The notes: generated by a model not told the origin, from the sequence alone. Numbered from the stretch's first letter, positions 23,253-36,020 are shown. The stretch is 59,165 bases of DNA from Diplocarpon mali (GCA_024741835.1 JAENRP010000175.1:1-59165), one strand, 5' to 3'. Translations and numbers: made by a program.

Positions 23253-26200
23253 TTATATTTAAATACTATAACGTTCAACCTATGCTCTAGCTACTTTATA
23301 ATAATATTATTATCTACTATACCCCTTTAAAGCGTCGCGTCTAAGCTTATATACTATACCTTAGCCTTCTTTAAAAGAGGCTTTAAGATAATATTAATAT
23401 TAAACCTATCTATAAGCGCTACGTTCCTAAGCTCTAAGTCTCTTCTATTAGCAAGAACCCCTTTTATCAGACGTATACCCCTCCTCCTTATTAGCAGACT
23501 CGAGCTCCCTGCCTTTATATAGTCCTAAGGATATGCGATCTTCAATAATCCAGGAACTAGAAGCTCCTTTCGATTAATAAAGTGCGTCGCAGCGCAATTA
23601 TTAAATAGGGTTATATTTAAAAGAGCGTAAGGAGCTCTAAGGGTAGAGTATATTCTTAAGGTAAAGTCTTTAAAGAGAGTTGGATTTAAAAGGGCGGCTA
23701 TAATCTTAGATTTGCTGCTCCTTAAAGCTTTAGTAGATATTCTTTCCTTAAATTAATCTATAGGAGCGTATTTGATATAGGAGAGCTTAGCTTAAAGCTC
23801 TCTCTATTCTAAGGAAGTAAGGTTTTTACGCATTCTTTTAACCTTATTATAGCTAAGGAGGTTTCGAAGCGTACCTTCCTTAGTGCTAGTTAAGGCATAT
23901 TTCAGCTTAGTACACTCCTTTAGGTTTTAGAAGTGATTTTTAGCCTAAGGGTAAGGGCACTTTTTAATACTCCCCTTAAGAGTCTTCTTCGCCTTACCTT
24001 TACTTAATGCTCTTAGATTAGTATAATCGCCTACTCCTTTAAGCGAGGCGTATACTCTAAAGGTTACCTTTAATAAAGAGCTTGCAAGGCTTCGCTCTAT
24101 TAAGCTTAAGAACCAATTGATATAATAGACTATATCTTTTCTATACTTTAAGCCTAGCTCATTATCTCTAATAAGCTCTGCCTAGGTCTGCTAAGATCAA
24201 GTGAGAGCCTTGTAGTAAACTGACTATAGAAATTTTGTAATCGCAAAGGAGCCTTAAACCTCTAGGATTCTATACGTTTATACTTTCTAATAGATCTCCC
24301 TAAAGCTAGCAAGCTAGGTCTTCGGTTCTACTTTGCTACTCCTTATTTCAAAGAGCTTATTATTATAGTCTTTCCGAATTGACTCTATTATACTAACCTT
24401 AAAGGGGGCTAGTTCCTTGCGCAAGTGCTTTACAATCTATTAAATTGATAGTTTCTCTGCTTCCTTACAGTTATATTATACTGCTTAAAGCAGCATAGGG
24501 TGTACTATCTTAATAATCCAATAGTATAATTAAGTATAAGAGCTCCTATTCCTTTTCTACGCTTCTACTATAAGATTGTATTATATTACTGCCATTTTGT
24601 ACTCTAGCTCTACATCTTTAGCTATTATCTTCGCAGGTAGTGCTAGAGCTAGCGTTTATTAATCAGTAGCTTCTTACTATTAGTATAACTTATAGTAGCT
24701 TTATAATATTCTCTAGTCCTATCCTTCTACTATTTTTTCAAGCTATAGCAATTCTATTTCTAAATCTAGTAGGTATAGAGCTTCGTTCTTATAAAGCGGA
24801 GCTTGATTTCCTATCTCTATAGTATATAGTTTAGAGTTATTAACCTATCTTAGCTTCTTTATATGCTTCTAGAGCTATAGAAATTCGGCCTAAAACTCTA
24901 GCTTAGCGTACCAAATGCGCTATGACTTCTTATCCTAGAGTATAACTCTACTAGAGCTAAGCTCCTAAGCTTCTTTTTACTAGTATTCGCTTATATTAAC
25001 TAGGATAGTAGGGAGTATAGGTTCTATTAGTTGGCTAGGAGCGTTAGAACATCGAGTTAGGTCGTATAACGCGTATAAGCGAGAGAGAATAGATGAAAAT
25101 AGTAGTAAAACCTCTCTAAGAAGCCTTTAAATATAATGGATTTTTTGATCGTTTGCTCCTAAGAGTCGCGAATAGTGCTAATAACTATTATACTATATTT
25201 AAAGGTAGATTCCTAATAGTAGCAAAAGCTTATAAAATTCTACTCTAACTGTATATCTGAGCTCCCTTTATAAAAGTGCTCCGTAGTCACTTCAAGGGTA
25301 TATTACATAAGCCAGTCCTCAGAGGCCTCAGTGCCTGAGGCTCCTTATGGCGCAACACCCTTTATTATCAATCGCTCTATTAGATTCAATACTAGCTAAG
25401 GCGTAGCTTAATTACATTAGGTTGTACTTATATAAGGTTCCTATCTACTTATTAGTAATTATTTCCTCCTTTAAGCGAGTCGCCTAACTCGGATTAATCT
25501 TTATTGCAATTAAGTTTAAAAAGTCAATTACTCCCAGTTTCCCTTTGATCTTAAGAAGACTATATTGCTCTATTAGGCAGTATGCCTCCTACTACTCCTA
25601 GATCTACTGCTAAGTATTAGTTCTCTTAGTCTTGCCTTAGTATAGTATATCGCAGTACTAGAGCCTTATTTAAGACTGAATAGCCTTATTAGAAGGCGCA
25701 ATATCACGCTTTAAAATAGATACTAGGCCTTAGAGTAAGAGTTGCTAGTTTACCAAATTGGTATATAAGTCGTTAGCAATAGTTCCACTTATAAGAATAT
25801 CTCTATTAGGTATTAAGGAAGAGAGCTTCTTAGCTTAGATTTAAGCTTAAGCTATCGCAGAAGCTAAAAGCATTCTATTAACGGTCTTAAAGACTTATTT
25901 TAATAGTAGTTTATAGTATTTGCATTAGGTCTTCCAAGTCTCCTTACGCATAAGGTGCTCCTTTATTAGGATTTTATATTTATCCTTAATATCTTTATAA
26001 AAAGCCTATAAAAGGGGAGCTTTTAACAGATCTCCTAAGGGAAAGCGGGCGTAAATCTATTCGGCTGAAGTAGCTGCATACTCTTTATATAACCTCGCAT
26101 ATACTATATAAAGGTTGGCTATTTCCAATTCCTTTAGCTCCTATATAAAGGGAGCTTAAGGCTTAGTCTTTATAATTGACTTAAATAAGAGTCTTAGATT

Positions 26201-26330
26201 AGCAAAAATGGTAATATTATAAAGCTTAGCAAAGAATATATATTTACTAAACTACTTTACTTAAGAGGCAAAGGTATTAAAGCAAGGCTTAGAGATACTT
26301 AAAACGTTAGATATATTAAATAAAGTCTAA
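23253..26330 (-). pseudogene. Copia C3 gag-protease frame (long 5' extension)
   Basis: One minus-strand frame runs about 1,000 codons with stops almost only at Gln/Trp-type codons. From about 24900 down it matches fungal copia Gag (YKMAVIQYNLIVEAQKRN, then LARFRETYQKVQTYRILEV) with a knuckle-like KKCPYP...NHF...KEC near 23970-23930. The protease block is FNNCAATHFINRKELL (23620-23570), where the family has D at the first position of the active motif; the Asp is now Asn. The first 320 codons (26299-25340) lie upstream of recognisable Gag and I do not recognise them; a less mutated, TGA-containing patch (25250-25360) separates the two. Confidence 0.68.
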
Positions 26331-26507
26331 TGAAAAAGGTTAGGTATATAAATAGAGTTTGCAAATAAGGTTCGATCGGAAATGAAAAATTTATTAATTA
26401 AAAATAAAGGTCCTTTAAGTTATTATAAATACTTAAAAAGTCGGTCAAGAGCTTAAAGGGCCCTTTAACCGGTTGCATATAAAGAGAAAGCATATTAAAG
26501 TGCTTAT

Positions 26508-26520
26508 AGGGCTTATAACT
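26508..26520 (-). other. Primer-binding site of copia C3 (half-tRNA iMet type)
   Basis: The plus strand reads agggcttataact, close to AGGGCTCATAACC of the fungal initiator tRNA-Met anticodon arm. The minus strand is therefore complementary to the anticodon region rather than the 3' end, as in Drosophila copia. Confidence 0.65.
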
Positions 26521-26706
26521 ATAGTACGGTCAGCTGGAGGGCCTTTATTAGGTCGCTTAGGAGGCTTGCAAAAGTAGGGGAAGATAATTGATTATATTAT
26601 TTTTTTTAATATATATATAGTAAGGAGACTTCGGAAAGAAAAGGGAGAGTCTATGACTTAGCAGAGTCACGTGGAGGGTCTCCAGAATAAGTGGAGACTC
26701 CGCCCA
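26521..26706 (-). repeat. Probable 5' LTR of copia C3 (about 186 bp)
   Basis: On the minus strand it would begin TGGGCGGAGTCTCC and end just before the PBS. The right limit is where copia C1 integrase coding sequence resumes (ILHDKIQVPKDRL). Only one copy is in view, so both ends are inferred. Confidence 0.5.
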
Positions 26707-29630
26707 TTCTGCACGATAAGATCCAAGTACCGAAGGATCGTCTGGTATGCCGAATTTGCAAGCTAATAAAACTTCGAAATCGGATGTAAACTAAGCTTAG
26801 TCTATAGAAAGATTCGATACTAGTATTAATATCTATCGATACTGCTAAACTATTTATAACCTTAATTAAAGGAAATAATTGGTTTTCTTAAATAGTAGAT
26901 AACTCCATTTAGCAGATATAGACCATTAGCACTAGGACCAAATCTAAGCTTATAGAAAAGCTAGAAACTTGGAAAGTAATAGAAAAACGCTAGACCTAGT
27001 TAAAGCTAATAGCTATTAAGTCTGATAATATATTAAAGATTAAGGCAAAGCTTAATAAATAGGCAAAATAAGGAGTTTATTACAAACTAATTATAATATA
27101 TAAAAGTTCCTATTAGAATAGCATTACTAAGCAAAGCATCTAATAAGTAGAGACTAACTATTGCGCTTTACTATAAGATGCTAACTTGCTATTAGAATTC
27201 TAGGACCTTGCGATTAAGGCAGACGTATACTTATAAAATAGAATAGGTAATAGACTAATAGTTAATAGCACTTGAATATCGCTATATAAGGCATATTTTA
27301 AATAGAAACTAAGCTTAAACTATATCTGCGTCTTTAAAAGCGTCTACTACTCTTATATTAGCCTAAAGTCCTAGCTTATAAGTATAAAGAGTAAAAAGCT
27401 AATAGATTAAGGTAAAGAGTATATATTTATTAAGTATATTAAATAGATAATAAAGCAATAGATAGTATATATACTAGATTTAAGGCAAGTAATTATATCT
27501 TTAATAATTAAGTTCGATAAATCTTAAAATAAGGGGAAGCTATCTTTAAAGCTTTATATACCTTAAGATTCGCAAAGTATACTACTTAATAGTAATACTA
27601 TTAAACCGAATTAATAACCCCTTTCTCTTAACTTAGGTATATTAAGCGCACTTGCTAATCGACGACCTATTAATCGCCTAAAGGCCAAATAGACTATTCC
27701 TATTATCTGCGAACTACTTAAAGTATAGAATAACTTTAATATTAATATCCCTTTAATTAAAGCACTTATAATAAAGGATATTCCTAAAATAGGTATAAGT
27801 AATAATAAGCCTTTACTATTAGAAAACGGTTCCTTAAATAATAAGCCTATAGAACTTATAGCCGAACCTACGCCTTTAAAAAGGAATAGAGACCTAGAAT
27901 TAAAAGATACTTTAAATAAACGTAAGTTTAAGCGCATCTAAGCTATAATAGTATATAAGATCTATAAGCTTAAACTTTAATAGAGCTTTAATAAAGATAA
28001 TACGTTCTTAGCCGCTAAGAGGATAATGAAAATCTCTCTTTTAAAGATATATAATAAAGCTATTAATAACTTAGAGAATAGAGCAATATAAAATAAGGTA
28101 ATCTAAGAGGAGATAAGCTCTCTTATTATAAATAGTATATAAATAGAGGAACTGATATTAAAGGATATAAACCTAGTATTAATAAAGTGGGTCTTTATAA
28201 TTAAGATATATGTAAATAGGACTTTAAAACATTATAAGGTAAGGCTTATAGTTAAGGGCTTCTTCTAATAATATAGAAAAGACTACTTTAATACATTCGC
28301 GCCGATAGTTTACATAAATACCCTTTGTATATTTATAGTAATAGTAGCTGCTAAGAACTTTAAATATAAATAGTATAATATTAAAAATGCATTTACTAAA
28401 GCGATTATAAAGGAACGGATTTTTCTCTTTTAACCTAATAGTATTCCTATACGCGCTAGCCACTCTCTTTATATACTTTATAATATCTATAGGCTTAAAC
28501 AATCAGCCTATGATTAATACCTTTTATATAGCTTTACTCTAATGAAAATAAGATTCATTTAAAGCCTAGCTAACACTTATCTATTTACTTATATTAAGCG
28601 TAAAATCAAGTTGCTATTATATATTAATAATATTATTATAGCTATAGAAATAACTACTTAATTAGATTAGTTCTTTATAACTATTTAGAAACGTTTTAAT
28701 ACTAAAGATTTAAAAGGAATTTATAAGATCCTTAGCATCTGTATTATAAGGAACCGCTCTCTTTAAGAACTCTAGTTAGACTAAGAGTAATATATTAAGA
28801 AGATCCTAGATAAAATAGGACTTTCTACTTATACTCTTAACTTTAAGCTAAAGCGTACTCTAATTAAAGGAAAGTATAATAAATTAAAGCCTATTAATGA
28901 AAATAAATAGAAAGGAGATTTAAAGAAGTATTAATAGGATATTAAAGCGATTATATATACTATAGTATATATAAGATTAAATATTGCCTTTATTATTAAG
29001 CAACTTAATCAGAACTTAAAGGATCTAATGATTCGATATAAGAACGCAGTTAAGCGATTTAAAAGGTACCTTTAATTGATAATTATATAAAAGGTAAGAT
29101 ATAGACTAATAAAATATATAAGCGTAAAGCTTAAGGTATATACTAATGTTATTAAGGCAAATATAAAAGGTTAGAAAAGTATATTTAAAAGCGTAGTAGT
29201 ACTATATAATAGACCTATATTATAAGGAAGTAGAAAGTAGAAATCAATAGCTATCGCAAATACTAAGGCCAAATATATATTAATATTATTAAATTGCAAA
29301 TAAGGATTATAGATTGCTTAAGTTTTAAAAGATATAGGTTTTATTAAGTATATTAAATAAGATAGGAATTATATTAATCTTTAAGTAAATAATATAAAGG
29401 CAATTATACTTATAAAGAATCTATACTTATATAAGTAATTAAAATATATTAATATTACTTACTACTTTATTTATAACCTTATTATAAAGAATAAGTTATC
29501 AATTACCTATATCCTAATTAACTAAATAGTAGTAGATGGATTTATAAAGCTATTAAAGATAGTTGCAAAGTTTAAAGCATTTAAAGATATACTAAGATTG
29601 CAAAAGATAGTAAGGGCTTAATAGACTTAA
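26707..29630 (+). pseudogene. Copia C1 copy a pol: integrase, RT and RNase H relic
   Basis: Integrase begins near the HHCC finger (VCRICKLIKLRNRM at 26740-26780) and continues through IAIKSDN and ALL...ANLLLEF...LAIKADVYL. RT has FLQQYGKDYF-like and FNTFAPIV blocks with NIKNAFTKA (28380), SLYILYNIYRLKQSAYD and the box LLLYINNI (28612), where the two catalytic Asp are both Asn. RNase H ends with KYINITYYFIYNLI and VVDGFIKLLK. In-frame TAA/TAG replace Gln and Trp. Minus-strand open frames here (27611-27937, 28224-28502) are antisense shadows. Confidence 0.88.
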
Positions 29631-29931
29631 GGACGACTCCTAGGCTTGCCTTACGAGTTAAGGTATATAGTCTTATAAAGGAAAGTTTTTTTTTTTTAAA
29701 TTAACTCTTAGGCCTAGACCGCGAGTTAAATTATATAGTCTTATAAAGGAACGCTTTTAGGAAAATTGACTCCTAGTCCTACCCTATAAGTAGAGTTTAG
29801 TAATTTTAATAGAGGTTGCTATTAATTAATTGTTTTTTAATTTAAAGAGATACTTAAGAGTTGGATTAGTATAAAAGGATAGTTGTTATTTTCCTAACTG
29901 TAGGTTAATCGGAGTAAGGTCTAAGTAGGGG

Positions 29932-30126
29932 TATTAAAATAGGTAATATAGCTATTACTCTAATATATTATTATATGACCTTACTACTTAGTTAGTAGGA
30001 TATTAATATATATATAACTATAGGAAAGAAAGGGGTAACCTTCCTTCCTTAACTCTTACTAATATATCGACTATCGACCTTTAGAAGTTTCTATTACCTA
30101 TTGCGCCGACTTACTTAAGCTTAATA
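29932..30126 (+). repeat. Copia C1 3' LTR (195 bp)
   Basis: Starts TATTAAAATAGG, ends AAGCTTAATA; equal in length to the C1 LTRs at 36021-36215, 41964-42158 and 44495-44689. It is preceded by GTAGGGG, a short polypurine tract. Confidence 0.9.
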
Positions 30127-31989
30127 AATAATTAAGTTTAACGAATCTCGAAGAAGGATGAAGCTATCTTTAAAGCTTTAAATACTTAAAGATTCGCAAG
30201 GTATACTACTTAATAGTAATACTATTAAGCTAAACTAATAACCCTTTTCTTTTAGCCTAAGTATATTAAGCGCATTTGCTAATCAACGACCTATTAGTCG
30301 CTTAAAGGCCGAATAGACTATTCCTATCGTTTGCGAACTACTTAAAGTATAGAATAACTTTAATATCATTATCCCTTTAATTAAAGTACTTATAATAAAG
30401 GATATTCCTAAAATAGGTATAAGTAACGATAAGCCTTTACTATTAAAAAGCGATTCTTTAAATAATAAGCCTATAGAACCTATAGTTAAACCTACGCCTT
30501 TAAAGAGGAATAGAGACCTAGAACTAGAAGATACTTTAAACGAACGCAAGTCTAAGCGTATTTAAGCTATAATAGCGCATAAGATCTATAAGCTTAAACT
30601 TTAATAAAGCTTTAATAAAGATAATGCGTTCTTAGCCGCTAAGGAGATAATGAAAATCTCTCTTTTAAAGACGTATAATAAAGCTATTAATAACTTAAAG
30701 AATAAACTAGTATAGAATAAGGCAATCTAAGAGGAGATAAGCTCTCTTATTACAAATAGTATATAGATAGAAGAACCGACGCTAAAGGACGTAAACCTAG
30801 TATTAATAAAGTAGGTCTTTATAATTAAGATATATATAAATAAGACCCTAAAGCATTATAAGGCAAGACTTATAACTAAGGGCTTCTCTTAATAATATAA
30901 AGAAGACTACTTTGATATATTTGCGCTAATAGTTCGCATAGATACCCTTTATATATTTATAATAATAATAGCCGCTAAAGACCTTAAATGCAAATAGTAT
31001 AATATTAAAAATACATTTATTAAAGCAACTATAAAGGAACGGATTTTTCTCTTTCGACCTAATAGTATTCCTATATGCGCTAGCCACTCTCTTTATATAC
31101 TTTATAGTATCTATAAGCTTAAGCAATCAGCTTAAGATTAGAACCTCTTATATAGCTTTACTTTAATAGAAATGAGATTTTTTTAAAGCTTAGCTAACCC
31201 TTATCTATTTACTTAAGCTAAGCGTAGAATTAAGTTACTATTATATATCGACAATATTACTATAACTGCGAAAACAATTACTCAATTAGATTAGTTCTTT
31301 ATAACTATTTGAAAACGTTTTAATATTAAGGATCTAAAGGGAATTTATAAGATCCTTAGCATCTGCGTTATAAGGAACCGCTCTATTTAAAAACTCTAGT
31401 TAAATTAAAAGCAATATATTAAAAAGATCCTAGATTAAATAAGACTCTCTACTTATACTCTTAACTTTAAGCTAAAGTATACTCCAATCGAAGGAAAGTA
31501 TAATAAGTTAGAGCCTATTAATAAAAATAAGCAAAAGGGAGATCTAAAGAAGTACTAATAGAATATTAAAGTAATTATATATACTATAGTATATATAAGA
31601 CTAGATATCGCCTTTATTATTAAGTAACTTAGTCAGAACTTAAAGGATCTAACGATTTAATATAAAAATATAGTTAAGCGATTTAAAAGGTACCTTCGAT
31701 TAACAATTATATAAAAGGTAAGATACGGACTAATAAAATATATAAGCGCAAAGCTTAAGGTATATATCGATTCCAATTAGGCAAATATAAAAGGTTAGAA
31801 AAGTATATTTAAAAGTATAATAATACTATATAGCAGACCTATATTATAAGAAAGTAGGAAGTAGAAATCAATAGCTACTATAAGTATTAAGGCCAAATAT
31901 ATATTAATATCATTAAATTGTAAATAAGGATTATAGATCGCTTAAGTTTTAAAAGATATAAGTTTCGCTAAGTATATTAAATAAGATAA
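30127..31989 (+). mobile_element. Copia C1 copy b (plus), left part; resumes at 43940-44689
   Basis: It starts in the integrase tail and reads through RT into RNase H, then is cut by copia C2 with TSD GAACT (31990-31994 / 43935-43939). With C2 removed, the RNase H frame continues. The 5' part presumably lies to the left of copy a, outside the window. Confidence 0.88.
30127..31989 (+). pseudogene. Copia C1 copy b pol relic (IN tail, RT, RNase H)
   Basis: Collinear with 27500-29370. RT blocks: ARLITKGFSQQYKEDYF (30865-30915), NIKNTFIKA, LLLYIDNITITAKT (31230-31275) with the second catalytic Asp changed to Asn, and TKDL-equivalent IKDLKGIYKIL. RNase H follows and stops at 31989 at the C2 insertion. 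Premature stops are all RIP-type. Minus-strand frames 30283-30549 and 30926-31126 are antisense shadows conserved only because the copies are homologous. Confidence 0.87.
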
Positions 31990-31994
31990 GAACT

Positions 31995-32241
31995 TATTAC
32001 AGGTATGCCTGTCACATGTTTATCATATGATCTATCATATGATACATCATATATATAATATATCATATGACTTACCATATGACTTAGCGGCTTTATTAAG
32101 AAGCCCGCTTACCTTAAATAGCTCTTAGTTAAAGAGCTCTTATAAATCAAGATATCTAATATCGTCGTTTGCACCTTATACTTCTTCGTACCCTCTTTTA
32201 GTTTACTATCAAGTTTACTATTAGAGAACCTCCTTACTATA
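31995..32241 (+). repeat. Copia C2 5' LTR (247 bp)
   Basis: Starts TATTACAGG and ends CTTACTATA (TG...CA decayed to TA...TA). It contains repeated catatgat/atcatatga blocks. The 3' LTR shows the same blocks as cacatgat, so this copy has extra CA-to-TA changes. Confidence 0.92.
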
Positions 32242-32254
32242 GGTTATAAGCCCC
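32242..32254 (+). other. Primer-binding site of copia C2 (half-tRNA iMet type)
   Basis: GGTTATAAGCCCC directly abuts the LTR. It is complementary, bar one G-to-A, to the anticodon arm of initiator tRNA-Met (GGGCTCATAACC), the internal priming mode known for Drosophila copia. Confidence 0.8.
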
Positions 32255-32559
32255 GTATGCTTATAAATAGCATTCGATAAATTCCATCGATCAAAGTCTC
32301 CCTTACAAATAAAAAGGCTGATCGATATTTTGAGTTTTACTTAATTAATAACGTATAATAGCGTTATTTCAATAATAAAACAGTGGCTACTTCCCTTCTG
32401 AAGCGCTATGCAATAATCTAAGCTTACGTAAGATTCGTTACTGTAGCTGAATCATTAGGACTGATAGCTAAGATTACTAGCTTAATTGCTAAAAGTACTC
32501 TACTGCCTAAATCACCTAATCTCATAAGGACTAATATATAGTACCTTAAACTCGAATAC

Positions 32560-34150
32560 AACAGTTTATCTCCTCCTCCTCTTCCTTCTTCTCCTTTCGA
32601 TAACTCTATATATATATATATAAATAAGATATCGTTATCTTTAGCTGCCCTTAGCCTCCTTAAGTCTCAAAAGCTTAAAGGCGCAAAGGACTATAGCTAG
32701 TAGAGGAATAAGGTTTTAAACTTTGCAAAGTCAAACGCTTTAATAATATATCTTTATATAAAAGCTAAAATATATACTCTACTTAAGGTTGACTTATAGG
32801 ACTGTTCTATCACTCTTAAAGAAAGGGATAATTAGGTTAGATAGGAAGCTAAGGAATCTCAGATGAAGCTTACTATTATACTTAATTGCAAACTAGGCCT
32901 ACTAGCTTATATAAAAGGCGATAAATCTGCCTTAAATATATAAGAAGCTCTTTAAAAATAGTATAAAGGATCTGGAATAGTACTTAAATATAACGCTATC
33001 CAGACTTATATTACTATTAAATATAACGACTTCAACTCACTTAAAGCTTACGTCGTCGCCTTTAGGCTTTTAATTACTAAATTGGAAGCTCTCGACTCTG
33101 CCTCTCCCTCTTACTAGCACCCTATTATATTTATTACTAGCTATTCCAATAGATGGCCTATTTAGGTAGATCGATAACGCTTTAACCTTCGCTTAGCTAT
33201 AGTAGCTGGACGAAAATCAGAGATTACGCTTAAAGCTCTTATTAAAGATATTACTAATAAAGCTTAAGCCTTATAAAGTTTAAAAATAAATGGAACTGTT
33301 ATATATAATAACAAATCGGCTAGTAAGCCGCATTCCTTTAACTATAAGAAGTCAGAAAACAAAAGAGGTTTTAAAGACTTAAAGAAGAGCACCTTTAGGA
33401 ATACTACTACCTCCCTTAACTCCTCTTATCCTTATTACAAGCAACTAGAGCTATACTATAAGGCAGAAGATTGCTTTGCAATTAATAAATCGAAAAGAGA
33501 GGCCTAGAAGAAGGATTTAAAGAAGAAGTACGTATTCCGTTACCTTAAAGGCAAGGACGATAAGTCCTTGCTATTATTATTACTAAAAGGCAAGAAGCCT
33601 TTTAAGAAGATTCAAAAGGAAGATAAAGAGTCAGATAATAACCTCTTTAGGCATACTATACTATTACTAACCCTAGGGCCAATTCTCACTCGCAAGCTAG
33701 GCCTAAGAGTCAATTCCTTATTAAGAGGCGATTCCTCTTTAGGACCAATTTCCACTTGTAAGCCAGGCCTAGGAGTCAGTTCTTCTACCTCTTACTTCTT
33801 ATTAAAATTGAGGAATCATTAGCTATATAATATAAGTACTAGTAAGCATATCTTTAATAATCTCTCTAAGTTCACCTCCTATACTGCTTAAGACAATCTA
33901 CCCTCCTTAAGTATAGTTAATAGATCTATTCAACCTTTTAGCATTAGCACTTGCAAAGTCAACGCACTCAAATCTAATAGAAAGGTATATATTCTTAAGT
34001 TAATTAATACTCTTTATATACCTCAATTAGCTATCTGCCTATACTTAGGTAGTAAACTTAATAAAATCAAAGGCTTCTATCGAAATGGCAAGTTATTCCT
34101 ATTTAATAAGAAGGAAATTTGCACTATTAATAATAATATATATATTAATA
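32560..34150 (+). pseudogene. Copia C2 gag and protease relic
   Basis: Gag starts within about 32560-32640 and shows LKGAKDYSQ-type Gag N-terminal sequence, LNCKLGLLAYIKGDKSALNI and a long helical region to about 33250. A knuckle-like YPYY...YYKAEDCF (33430-33480) has Cys and His turned to Tyr. Two palindromes are in frame, reading TRKLGLRV (33687) and TCKPGLGV (33752), in the low-complexity linker after the knuckle. Protease follows: NISTSKHIFNN (33820-33850, family D-x-G-x-S-x-H), FTSYTA and LINTLYIPQLA. Asp and Gly of the catalytic motif are lost by G-to-A. Confidence 0.82.
33687..33776. repeat. Two palindromic elements in C2 gag
   Basis: Copies at 33687-33711 and 33752-33776, both in the gag frame (TRKLGLRV and TCKPGLGV), separated by a short SSLGP-containing spacer. 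Confidence 0.85.
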
Positions 34151-34219
34151 AGGATTAGCCTTCTACTAACTCCTTTAGTTATATAAGTAGATATACTCTC
34201 TTAGCTGCTATTAAGAATA

Positions 34220-35240
34220 GACCTCTTAATATTAAGCTCTGGCACTATCGATTAAGCTACGCTAGCTTATAAATAGTTAGAAAGACCTAATCTGCTATTA
34301 CTAATATATAAATTAAGGAAACAAAATCAAGGAAGATACGAATCTGCGCTCCTTATAAGAAAGGCAGACCTTTCTAATATATTAATAAACGTTTAGCTCG
34401 CCCTCAACCTATAAAGGCACTTGACGAGCTATATATTAATATAGTTTATCTAAAGCCAACTGGCCTTAATAGTTATAAATACGCCTCTATCTTTACTTGC
34501 TTAACTTTAATAGCTAAATAGGGATAGACCTATATAAATAAATTTAATGCCTTTAAGGCAAATAAGAAGATAATCAGCCTCTTATAAACTTAATACAATT
34601 ATATAATTAAGTAGTAGAGAACTAATAGAGGCAAGGAGTACTCTTTTATATAGATGCAAATACTTATAGAAAACCTTAGTATAATTTTAAAGGAATCTAC
34701 TTTATATACGCTAAAATAAGATAGTAGATCGGAACGATCAATTCGTATACTAATAGAAAAGTTGCAAATAGCTATAATTAATTAAAATATCCCCTCCTTT
34801 CTTTAGCCTTACCTCCTTCTCTCGGTAATATATATCACTAATCTTACCGCCTCTAATATTCTAAGTAGCAAGACTCTATATAAGGTCTTTTAGGACAATA
34901 TTAAGCCTAATAAGCCTTATACTCCTTTAATTAAGCATCTTAAAGTACTAGGCTATTACATTTATATGCTAATTGAGAAAGAAAAGAGAACTTAAAGTAA
35001 TAAACTCGCTTTAAAAGTAAAGGTAAGTACTCTTATTGGATTTAATAGTAGAAGTATTTATTAAATATATATACTATTATAAATAGGTAAAAAGATTATT
35101 CGATTATCTTACGTTCGATTTAATAAAAACGGCTTAATTATAAAGCTGCAATTGAAAAGTGATTTTACTCCTAGGCTAGGACTGCGAGTCAATTCTGACT
35201 CTTACGATAATTTCACTCCTAGGCTGGGACCGCGAGTCAA
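34220..35240 (+). pseudogene. Copia C2 integrase relic
   Basis: The N-terminal finger region begins LWHYRLSYASL (34240). The core has LDELYINIVYLKPTG (34417-34460) where family members have an Asp-led block, TNRGKEYSFI (34620-34655; second Asp lost) and SERSIRILIEKLQIAIINQNI. The tail reads GFNSRSIYQIYILL. Two palindromes in frame (35166 TPRLGLRV; 35213 TPRLGPRV) separated by a SDSYDN spacer form a direct duplication at the IN-RT linker. Same frame as gag. Confidence 0.85.
35166..35238. repeat. Two palindromic elements at the C2 IN-RT linker
   Basis: Copies at 35166-35190 and 35213-35238, 48 bp apart as in the C1 array, both in frame (TPRLGLRV, TPRLGPRV). The block including NSD was duplicated. 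Confidence 0.88.
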
Positions 35241-36020
35241 TTCTGATTTAAGAGAAGCTAATGAAGCTGATCTTTTAACTCTAAGAAAGAGAGGAAGACC
35301 TCTTAGTTTAAAGAATAAGGCTTACCCTTAGCCTTTTAAGATAAAAGCTACTCGCTTAACTTATGCTCTTAGATTCAAAGCTAATAACTCTAATAATAAG
35401 GAAGCCTATTTAGGCGCCTTCTATATAGCCTTACTCGACTCTCCTTATCCAAATGACCTGAAAACAGTCGAATAAGCCCTCTCTTATACTAACGCTGATA
35501 AATGGTGATCTGCGATCAACTCTAAGTATAATTCCCTCGCTTATAAGGATATATAAGTAGTAGTAAAACGCTTAGAACTCTTTAAAGATAATAGAGTACT
35601 TGGATTAAGGCTTGTCTTTAAAATAAAAAGAGACTAAAATAAGGAAATCTCTTAATAGAAGGTCAGATTTGTTATATAAGGCTATATGTAATAATAAGGT
35701 TAAGATTATAATTAAACCTTTGCTAGCGTTTGCAAATCTGCTATTTAGAAGATTGCAATTGCGCTTATAGCTCTCTACGACTTTAAGCTAAATTAATTTA
35801 ATATTAAAATAGCTTTCCTTAATTTAAAAGCTGACTCTAATATCTATATCAAGTTACCTCTTAGATATACTTAAGATAAGGTTATTCTTTTACCTTAAGA
35901 CTACTATCTTAAGCTTCTTAAGGCCTTATATAGCTTAAAGCAATCTCTACAATTATAGTAAGAAAAGCTACGGTCTAAGCTATAAAAGCTCGATTTTCAA
36001 CCTTTTAATACTAATAATTG
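35240..36020 (+). pseudogene. Copia C2 reverse transcriptase, N-terminal part
   Basis: The linker KRGRPLSLKNKAYP leads into RT: AINSKYNSLAYKDI, LGLRLVFKIKRD, GQDYNQTFASV (35690-35725), FNIKIAFLNLKADSNIYIKLP and LKALYSLKQSL. It is cut after NNC by C1 at 36020 (TSD AATTG) and resumes at 42159. Confidence 0.88.

Larger units (their letters stand above)
23253..26706 (-). mobile_element. Copia-type (Ty1/copia) element family C3, 5' part; continues at 20226-20256
   Basis: From right to left: 5' LTR about 26706-26521, PBS 26520-26508, a long gag-protease frame, then interruption by the gag-only element and, 31 bp later, by G1 copy 2. IN and RT are not in the window. It contains no palindrome copy, unlike C1 and C2. 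It cuts copia C1 copy a at 26707. The 26590-26750 stretch is visibly less AT-biased than the interior. Confidence 0.75.
26707..30126 (+). mobile_element. Copia C1 copy a (plus): integrase to 3' LTR
   Basis: The element begins inside the integrase, cut by C3, and runs through RT and RNase H to a 195-bp 3' LTR (29932-30126). It matches the C1 copies at 30127-31989, 36021-42158 and 44690-45866. The 3' non-coding part holds three palindromes (29635, 29703, 29768). The 5' half must lie beyond the C3 insertion, outside the window. The right flank is C1 copy b. Confidence 0.88.

Noticed and set aside
27611..28502. Minus-strand open frames 27611-27937 and 28224-28502, and their homologues 30283-30549 and 30926-31126
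   Set aside because: They are antisense to a clear copia IN-RT frame on the plus strand. Their conservation is that of the copia copies.
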